DNA of 8,222 nt, from the NCBI GenBank assembly GCA_900759225.1, contig CAAEUM010000285.1, positions 1-8,222 of the forward strand. The letters run 5' to 3'. Made by a program: the position numbers and the translations under genes. The stretch is from Lachnospiraceae bacterium. GTDB lineage: Bacteria; Bacillota; Clostridia; Lachnospirales; Lachnospiraceae. The notes beneath the pieces are model-generated. The model saw only the letters and a list, made by a program, of their open reading frames with translations. It was not told where the DNA came from and searched no databases. Shown here in pieces: positions 1-5,038 of the stretch; the first letter of the stretch is position 1; every line of letters begins with the position of its first letter.

Positions 1-686
1 AAGCCATAACCCTCGCTTACACGGATGAAATCCTTAAAATGCACCATGGCAATATCCGGCCCTAAAAGCTCCATTGCCTCGTAAAATACATCTTCCCGGC
101 TATCTACATTGTCAAGGTCAAGCATATTCACCGGATCAAATAATACCTGCAGGTTATGGGAGCCAATCTCATCCAGCACTGTCCTGGCCCTCTTTGCATT
201 CCACACAATGTGACGGGCAACCGGCTCAATAGCAAGAATCACGCCAAACTGCTCTGCACAGCGCACCACCGGCTTTAAATTCTTAATAAACAGGGACAAA
301 GCCTTGTCTGTGCGGCATTCGGGACAATAGGTATAGGTTTCATTTGGAGCCCCTGTTTCCGTTCCCACCATACCGCAGCCAAGGAGGGACGCAAAGCGGA
401 TATGGGCGTAATATTTTTCAAGGGACTGACGGATCACCTCCTGGTCCGGATGGGCCAGGTTTAAATAATTTCCAAGCACAGCCACATCCATGCCGTTTTT
501 CTCAAAAAGATGTCTTAAATAATTAGCATATCCTGGTGTCAGAGCGGAAGGAGTGCATGGATATTCCTTCATGGCCTTGCTCAGTGCCAGATGTGCACAG
601 GTATATCCCTTTTTCTTTACAACCGGAAGCAGCTCCTCCATTGGTAAATGTTCTGCGTCATGAAGACGAAGTCCTAATTGCAGCAT
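1..686 (-). CDS. Sugar phosphate isomerase/epimerase-type TIM barrel (partial, C-terminus beyond left edge)
   Basis: An open frame of 228 codons runs from ATG at 686 to the left edge with no stop. It resembles the xylose isomerase-like / AP endonuclease 2 TIM-barrel superfamily, whose members isomerise or epimerise sugars and uronates in the cytoplasm using a divalent metal. Seen: MLQLGLRLHD at the N-terminus, and three likely metal ligands in family order, E154 in LAIEPV, D184 in VLFDPVNM and H216 in MVHFKD. The fourth ligand, usually a late Glu, would lie outside the window. Full-length relatives are about 270-290 residues, so roughly 50 are missing. The start is supported by GGGAG (696-700), placed 16 bp after the GH105 stop, so the gene is last or near last in the hydrolase operon. 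Its substrate cannot be read from the sequence; a product of uronate or rhamnose release is likely from context. A CPEC pair at 121-124 is an odd local feature. Confidence 0.85.
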   Translation of the reverse strand, partial: MLQLGLRLHDAEHLPMEELLPVVKKKGYTCAHLALSKAMKEYPCTPSALTPGYANYLRHLFEKNGMDVAVLGNYLNLAHPDQEVIRQSLEKYYAHIRFASLLGCGMVGTETGAPNETYTYCPECRTDKALSLFIKNLKPVVRCAEQFGVILAIEPVARHIVWNAKRARTVLDEIGSHNLQVLFDPVNMLDLDNVDSREDVFYEAMELLGPDIAMVHFKDFIRVSEGYG

Positions 687-702
687 ATACAATTTCTCCC
701 TT

Positions 703-1809
703 CTATGTTGGTCCCATAAGCCACTGGCTTACCGCCATCATGCAGACGCCGGTGCCATGCTGGTTATCTCTGGCAGTAAGCTCGCTGACATAATATCTTA
801 CAGTGCCGTCGCGGTCCGGGCGGTTATGGGGGTCAGGCCCTTTTCCAAGGCCTGCACTGGCACAGATCCCATCTAAATGATAGCCGTCCTCTGTCTTTAC
901 AAGGTAGGTTTTCCGGATCCCCTCCAGCACGTTGGCGCCCTCCTCCCAACGGTGTTTCGGAAGCATTCCAAGTCTTGCACCCTTCATCAACGCGTAGGCA
1001 GCCATAGCACTGCCGGAGGTTTCAAGATAATTCTCCTTATGCTCCCCATGGTCTACACACTGGTAGAACATACCGCTTTCCTTATCCTGATACTTCATAA
1101 TACCGTCAATGGCCTGAACCAGAATCTCCTTTAATTCCTCCGCTCTGGCAGTATGCTCCTTTGCAAGCTCATACACATCTGCAAGCGCCATTAAAAACCA
1201 GCCCTCTGCCCTCAGCCATACAGCCTGGCTGCGTCCTGTTGCAGGGTCAGCCCAATCTGCCTGGCGGCTTACATCACAGCCATGGATATAGAGACCCAGC
1301 CTCTCATCCCATAAAAGCCTGTGGGCGCTCTGAAACTGGTCTATAATATCATCCCACTTCTCCTCTTCCCCTGTTTCTGTCAGGGTTTTTGCGTAGAAGG
1401 GCATTGCCATGTAAAGACCGTCCAGCCAAACCTGGTTGGGATAAATATCCTTATGCCAGAAATTGCCGGTGGCTGTTCTTGGATAGTTTTCCAGAAAGGC
1501 ATAGGCCTTCTTTACAGCATCCTCATAGCGCTTATCCCCCGTTAAATCCCTGAGGATCCGAAGGGATTTTCCAAAGCTTACCTTGTCAATGTTGTTTTCC
1601 CCTTCTTTCCAGTTTACCACAGAACCATCCTCTTTTACAAGCCAGTGTCCGTTTTCCACAATATAACGGTTCCAGGAAGAATCACCGGTTGCCTCTGCCA
1701 GCATGGAAGCACCGATGATACAGAGGTCATCCTTATAATTCCAGGCCTTGTCCTCCAGAAAGCGCGGGAAGGCTGTTTCAAGATAGCTTTTAAAATATTC
1801 TAACCACAT
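703..1809 (-). CDS. GH105 unsaturated rhamnogalacturonyl/galacturonyl hydrolase, YteR/YesR-like
   Basis: The 368-residue product matches the usual GH105 length of about 370. The family hydrolyses the delta-4,5-unsaturated uronic acid from the non-reducing end of oligosaccharides left by pectate or rhamnogalacturonan lyases, by hydrating the double bond. Seen: an (alpha/alpha)6-barrel-like repeat pattern; NQVWLDGLYMAMPF, with D130 in the place of the catalytic Asp of YteR; RAEGWFLMAL around 200-209; and YLETSGSAMAAYAL around 260-273, all typical of the family. There is no signal peptide, so it should act in the cytoplasm on imported oligosaccharides. The start ATG follows AAAGGAG (1822-1828). 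It lies 100 bp downstream of the GH28 gene and its stop overlaps the Shine-Dalgarno region of the isomerase-like gene, which indicates co-transcription. The exact linkage attacked (rhamnogalacturonan or homogalacturonan fragments) is not decided by sequence alone. Confidence 0.93.
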   Translation of the reverse strand: MWLEYFKSYLETAFPRFLEDKAWNYKDDLCIIGASMLAEATGDSSWNRYIVENGHWLVKEDGSVVNWKEGENNIDKVSFGKSLRILRDLTGDKRYEDAVKKAYAFLENYPRTATGNFWHKDIYPNQVWLDGLYMAMPFYAKTLTETGEEEKWDDIIDQFQSAHRLLWDERLGLYIHGCDVSRQADWADPATGRSQAVWLRAEGWFLMALADVYELAKEHTARAEELKEILVQAIDGIMKYQDKESGMFYQCVDHGEHKENYLETSGSAMAAYALMKGARLGMLPKHRWEEGANVLEGIRKTYLVKTEDGYHLDGICASAGLGKGPDPHNRPDRDGTVRYYVSELTARDNQHGTGVCMMAVSQWLMGPT

Positions 1810-1909
1810 TGATAAAATGTTCTCCTTTACTGCTGCAGCAATTCAGCCATGGGAAGATATATGGCCAAAGCGCTGTTATTTTCTAATCTGTTTTAAGCAG
1901 TTCGCCGGA
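1810..1909 (-). other. Intergenic gap within the hydrolase operon, with a 21-codon open tail
   Basis: This 100-bp gap separates GH28 from GH105. I see no convincing promoter or terminator. Read on the minus strand, an open frame of 21 codons between two stops (about 1827-1892) ends in ALAIYLPMAELLQQ, and its TAA touches the AAAGGAG of the GH105 gene. That is the same stop/ribosome-site overlap seen between GH105 and the next gene. It has no start with a ribosome binding site of its own. It may be chance or the tail of a lost gene. Confidence 0.4.
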
Positions 1910-1924
1910 TCACAGTCCGGCGAA
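1901..1924 (-). repeat. Perfect 8-bp inverted repeat across the GH28 stop codon
   Basis: TTCGCCGG (1901-1908) and CCGGCGAA (1917-1924) are perfect complements separated by 8 bp, with the GH28 TGA inside the loop. The stem is GC-rich and should fold stably in the mRNA. No T-run follows on the minus strand, so it is not a standard intrinsic terminator. An mRNA-stabilising or processing hairpin at a gene boundary is an inference. Confidence 0.6.
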
Positions 1925-3991
1925 ATCTGCTGTACGGTTTAAGATCCGGGCTGCTTCTTTTACCGTTACATGGCGCAGGGGATAAAAATTCCCATCCTGC
2001 TCCAATTCCATAAATCCAAAATACAGAGCCCGGGCTACGTTGGTGCCGTAATTGTCATTGACCTGGTCCACATCCCGGCAGACCGGCATGGTACTGGAGG
2101 CATTGCGGTAATTAACGCCGCAGGCCTGCATGGCTACGGTTGCCATCTCCTGGCGTGTAATGCCCCCCTCCGGGTTTTCGCTGCCTCCTTCATCCAGTGC
2201 CAGAAACTCGTGACGGATTGCTGTCGTGAGGAAAGAGCTGTCCCCATCATTTCCTTTTTCTTTCCCTAACAGAGGAGCCATCATACGTGCCAGCCGCTCT
2301 CTTGTGACAGGGCCGTCATCCAGCTGCTCATTTTCAGAAAGCATATTGCGGCAGAGAAGGCGCAGCCTGAGGGCTTCAAGCTCATTTTCCGGCTCTTCCT
2401 GGTGGATGATGCGGTAAGGATAACTTACCTCCGCTGTTTTCCATGTTTCCGGCTCCCCTGTCTCCTGGCTGTCGCCTGCTATGACCCGAAGCCACAGGCC
2501 CTCCCCGGGCACAGTCACAGCAGGGCCTTCTCCCAATGGCTCCCAGCATTCCTTATCCCGGGATACCTCCCAGAAGAAGCGGCACTCTCCCAGTTCTCCC
2601 AGGAAATCGGCTGCTGCAGTTACGTTCCCGCCTGAAAGCGGGATCCCCAGGATCCGCACGTTGCCCGGCCTTGGGAAGGTTTTTCCATTAATTGTAACCT
2701 GTTCTACCACCGGCTTTTTCCAGTTCATGGCCCGCATCGGGCGGTCAACGCCGTCAATCTCAATATTTTTCAGCACAAGACCTGTAATGGGCACCTCATC
2801 AAAGGCCTCCAAAAAAACACCGTAGTCCCCGCCATGGGCTTTGATGTTTTCAATGGCAATATTGCAAAAGGTCGGAAGACTGTCCCCATTTCGCCCATCC
2901 TCATAGAGCATGGTGCCATGGACAGCTGCCCCATGGACATGTTCCATTACGCTATCAGACAGAATAATATCCTCCACATTTCCGCCCCGTTTTGCATTTG
3001 TCTTAAAGCGCAGTGCATAGGTTAAGTTAGGGCTTGAAAAATGGTTGTGCCATGCCAGCACGCAGCGGATGCCTCCGCTCATTTCACTTCCCAGCGCAAC
3101 GCCGCCATGGCCGTCTGCAAACTCATTGTCCTCTATTAAAATGTACTCACAGGGCATGTTTGCCTCCCTGCCGTCCCGGTCACGTCCTGACTTTAAGCTG
3201 ATGCAGTCATCTCCTGTGTCAAAACGGCAGTTTTTTATATGTACGCCCCGGCAGCTTTCCGGGTCGCAGCCATCATTATTGGCCCCATGGCTTGAAAGGG
3301 TAAGGCCGTCAATGGTCATGCTCTCACACATAACCGGATTCAACTGCCACATCGGGCTGTTTTTTAAGGTAAAGCCCTGAAGCAGCAGGCGCCTGCACCG
3401 GATCGGCTGTACAAAGTTGGGCCGCAGGTAATGGCCCTGGCCGAATACACGCTCTTTAACCGGGACTCCGCTCTGGTTCATGCGCCGAAGAAGCCCCCGA
3501 TCCTCCTTCTGCATATCCTTTTTATTGGAGGACCATGCATTTTCCACCTGATGATGCCAGTTCCACCAATGCTCCCTGTCTGCACCGCCGTCCAGAGTTC
3601 CCTCTCCCGTCAATGCAATATCATGGGCATCGCAGGCATAAATGAAAGGGCTGAAGTTATAGCAGGGAGAGGCCTCCCAGTGGCAGAATACAAGCGGATA
3701 ATGAATCCAGGGCTCCTCTGTCTCAAAAGCAAGAATGGTATCCCTGCTTTCCAGATGAAGCTCCACCCCGTTTTTTAACTGCAGGGCCCCGGTGCGGTAA
3801 CGGCCTGCCGGAACATTGACCCGTCCTCCTCCTGCCTGGCTCGCCTCATCAATGGCTGCCTGAATGCAGGAGGTCTGCACCCTGTCACTGTCCGGCACAG
3901 CACCGAAATCCAGAACTGAATAATTCTTATCCGGAATGCGGGGCAGCTCAATCTTCTCTAAAATAAGGTCTCTCAGCTGTAGCTTGTCCAT
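1910..3991 (-). CDS. GH28 polygalacturonase-family hydrolase with C-terminal Ig-like and SLH-like regions
   Basis: The product has 693 residues. Residues about 23-450 form a right-handed beta-helix of the GH28 type, which hydrolyses galacturonosyl bonds in polygalacturonan or rhamnogalacturonan by inversion. Seen: the N-terminal VLDFGAVPD segment common to such helices; NNDGCDP with D240 (variant of the NTD motif); GDDCISLKSG with D261 and D262; GHGGVALGSE with H295; and RFK (328-330) in place of RIK. All catalytic positions are therefore present. About 456-530 looks like an Ig-like module, and 560-690 resembles one degenerate and one better S-layer homology repeat (PVTRERLARMM; ITRQEMATVA; FYPLRHVTVKEAARILNR). 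No signal peptide precedes the helix and no export signal lies upstream in frame. ATG follows AAGGAGA (3997-4003). It heads the hydrolase set after the tctA remnant. An exo-acting mode on short oligomers is likely but inferred. Confidence 0.92.
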   Translation of the reverse strand: MDKLQLRDLILEKIELPRIPDKNYSVLDFGAVPDSDRVQTSCIQAAIDEASQAGGGRVNVPAGRYRTGALQLKNGVELHLESRDTILAFETEEPWIHYPLVFCHWEASPCYNFSPFIYACDAHDIALTGEGTLDGGADREHWWNWHHQVENAWSSNKKDMQKEDRGLLRRMNQSGVPVKERVFGQGHYLRPNFVQPIRCRRLLLQGFTLKNSPMWQLNPVMCESMTIDGLTLSSHGANNDGCDPESCRGVHIKNCRFDTGDDCISLKSGRDRDGREANMPCEYILIEDNEFADGHGGVALGSEMSGGIRCVLAWHNHFSSPNLTYALRFKTNAKRGGNVEDIILSDSVMEHVHGAAVHGTMLYEDGRNGDSLPTFCNIAIENIKAHGGDYGVFLEAFDEVPITGLVLKNIEIDGVDRPMRAMNWKKPVVEQVTINGKTFPRPGNVRILGIPLSGGNVTAAADFLGELGECRFFWEVSRDKECWEPLGEGPAVTVPGEGLWLRVIAGDSQETGEPETWKTAEVSYPYRIIHQEEPENELEALRLRLLCRNMLSENEQLDDGPVTRERLARMMAPLLGKEKGNDGDSSFLTTAIRHEFLALDEGGSENPEGGITRQEMATVAMQACGVNYRNASSTMPVCRDVDQVNDNYGTNVARALYFGFMELEQDGNFYPLRHVTVKEAARILNRTADFAGL

Positions 3992-4035
3992 AGGAATCTC
4001 CTTATTGAAGTTCGTTTTCAGATATTTTTGAATGC

Positions 4036-4090
4036 AAAACTCCCTCTATCCGCCAGCGATGCATTACTGTTGCAGGATGGAGGGAGTTTT
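4036..4090 (-). terminator. Strong hairpin between tctA remnant and GH28; likely terminator or attenuator
   Basis: AAAACTCCCTC (4036-4046) and GAGGGAGTTTT (4080-4090) are perfect 11-bp complements, extended by ATCC/GGAT (4048-4051, 4075-4078) across one mismatch on the minus strand (a U-G pair on the plus strand). The A-run/T-run edges fit a bidirectional intrinsic terminator with a rather long loop. On the minus strand it lies 69 bp after the tctA stop and its edge is 45 bp before the GH28 ATG. The remaining gap shows no recognisable promoter, so partial read-through into GH28 is likely. Confidence 0.7.
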
Positions 4091-4158
4091 CACAGTTTTA
4101 TTCATTTTAGGTAACGATCCAGCCATGCGAAGATACAGGACCGGATCCTTACTGCTTA

Positions 4159-4848
4159 TCAGTCGTCATTTACTTCGGTTGCTGTAGCAGCGGCAGCAGC
4201 CACCTTTTTCTTCTTTAAATGGTCAGATAAGAATGGCCAGATAACGCAGAACAATGAAACTGCCAGCAGTGCAGCTGAAATCGGTCTTGTAAAGAATTCA
4301 GAATAGCTGCCATGAGCATAGCTGATGCCCTGACGGAAGTAACGCTCCAGCTTGCTTGACAGGATAAATGCCAATACCAGCGGGGAGGTTGGAAGGCCTG
4401 CAACGCTCATGAAGATCGCCAGCAGACACAGGGCTATCATAACGTAAATGTTGAACATGGTATTGGAGATACCGTAACCGCCGATGTAGCAGATTACCAG
4501 GATCACTGTATACAGGTAGTGATATGGCACCTTTAAGATATATGGGAACCATCTCTTTGTAGCGATCTGGATAATATATGTAACAATGGCAGATACAAGC
4601 ACGCAGGCAAAAATCAGCATTGCCAGGTCAGGCTGCTCTGTCATAAACAGCGGGCCGGCCTGTAAGCCATGGATGGTAAGCCCTGCGATCAGCATTGCGG
4701 TGATACCGTCACCAGGGATACCAAGAGCCATCATTGGGATCAAAGCGCCGCCTAAGGAAGCGTTGTTTGCTGTCTCAGAAGCCCATACACCGGCAGGATT
4801 TCCGGTTCCGAAGGTTTCCGGCTCCTTGCTGATGCTTCGTATTTTTTC
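4159..4848 (-). pseudogene. tctA: 5'-truncated tripartite tricarboxylate transporter large permease (TctA), C-terminal part only
   Basis: TctA is the large membrane subunit (about 500 residues, some 12 helices) of the TctABC family, which imports carboxylates with a periplasmic-type binding protein TctC and small subunit TctB. Here about 229 in-frame codons remain. Homology is visible from SISKEPETFG, through ASETANN and IPMMALGIPGDG (the conserved second-half motif), to the C-terminal helices and a KKKK plus poly-Ala tail. It stops abruptly near 4834-4848, where TAG (4849-4851) and AT-rich intergenic DNA begin. Some 270 N-terminal residues are absent, and no other frame continues them. The first ATG codons lie inside IPMM (4729-4734) with no ribosome site; a TTG at 4743 is equally weak. 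A functional permease is not expected. It may be a true deletion remnant or an assembly join. The downstream GH28 operon suggests the substrate was a uronate or pectin fragment. Confidence 0.85.
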
Positions 4849-4881
4849 CTATTTTTTTCGTCCCGTTTTCTTACGGTAGTC

Positions 4882-4910
4882 ATTATAAAACGAAACAATC
4901 CATTTTACAA
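4882..4910 (-). promoter_or_regulatory. Leftward promoter TTGTAA-17-TATAAT
   Basis: On the minus strand TTGTAA (4905-4910) is followed after exactly 17 bp by a perfect TATAAT (4882-4887), giving a start near 4875. It points at the truncated tctA and the hydrolase genes, diverging from the regulator. A weak -35 with a perfect -10 fits a promoter that needs an activator. The leader after the start is only about 27 nt before the tctA-like sequence begins. Confidence 0.75.
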
Positions 4911-4932
4911 ACACCATTTTCTTATATCTTTC

Positions 4933-4948
4933 ATAACATTTTAGTTAT
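4933..4948. promoter_or_regulatory. Candidate LysR-type operator, ATAAC-N6-GTTAT
   Basis: An interrupted dyad, ATAAC (4933-4937) and GTTAT (4944-4948), sits between the two divergent promoters. Its centre is about 65 bp upstream of the predicted leftward start, where LysR-family recognition sites usually lie, and it ends 5 bp before the -35 of the regulator's own promoter, which fits autoregulation. The spacing is one base longer than the textbook T-N11-A core. Confidence 0.55.
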
Positions 4949-4953
4949 AATAG

Positions 4954-4982
4954 TTGACGAAAATAGAATTTCCTCTTATAGT
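4954..4982 (+). promoter_or_regulatory. Rightward promoter TTGACG-17-TATAGT for the LysR-type gene
   Basis: TTGACG (4954-4959), a 17-bp spacer and TATAGT (4977-4982) form a near-consensus sigma-A promoter with a start near 4989. That leaves a leader of about 50 nt before the ATG at 5039. Confidence 0.75.
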
Positions 4983-5025
4983 TAAGGAAATTACCTGTGC
5001 TTTTCAGATCTGAGCGGGACCGTTT

Positions 5026-5033
5026 TAAGGAGG
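5026..5033 (+). promoter_or_regulatory. Ribosome binding site TAAGGAGG fixing the LysR start
   Basis: A full TAAGGAGG stands 5 nt before ATG 5039. An in-frame GTG at 4997 would add 14 residues but has no such site and would lie only about 8 nt from the predicted transcript start, so 5039 is preferred. Confidence 0.85.
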
Positions 5034-5038
5034 TTTTT

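Noticed and set aside
2481..2825. Long plus-strand open frames opposite the GH28 and GH105 genes (for example 2481-2825, 3045-3380, 3431-3778)
   Set aside because: They lie antisense to well-supported genes, lack ribosome sites and have no recognisable domain; they are by-products of codon use on the other strand.
4168..4206. Ala-rich codon run at the tctA C-terminus as a repeat element
   Set aside because: It is a short irregular GCN tract encoding a low-complexity tail, with no unit repeated precisely enough to call a microsatellite.
4159..4743. Intact small membrane protein starting with TTG 4743
   Set aside because: The clear TctA homology continues upstream of this codon, no good ribosome site precedes it, and the product would lack more than half of the family's fold; a truncated remnant fits better.
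4840..4880. Insertion-sequence end or attachment site at the tctA break
   Set aside because: No terminal inverted repeat, target duplication, integrase or transposase sequence is visible; only A-rich direct repeats are present.
4997..5038. N-terminal extension of the LysR protein from GTG 4997
   Set aside because: It has no ribosome binding site, starts almost at the predicted transcript start, and adds residues not typical of LysR N-termini; ATG 5039 has an ideal TAAGGAGG.
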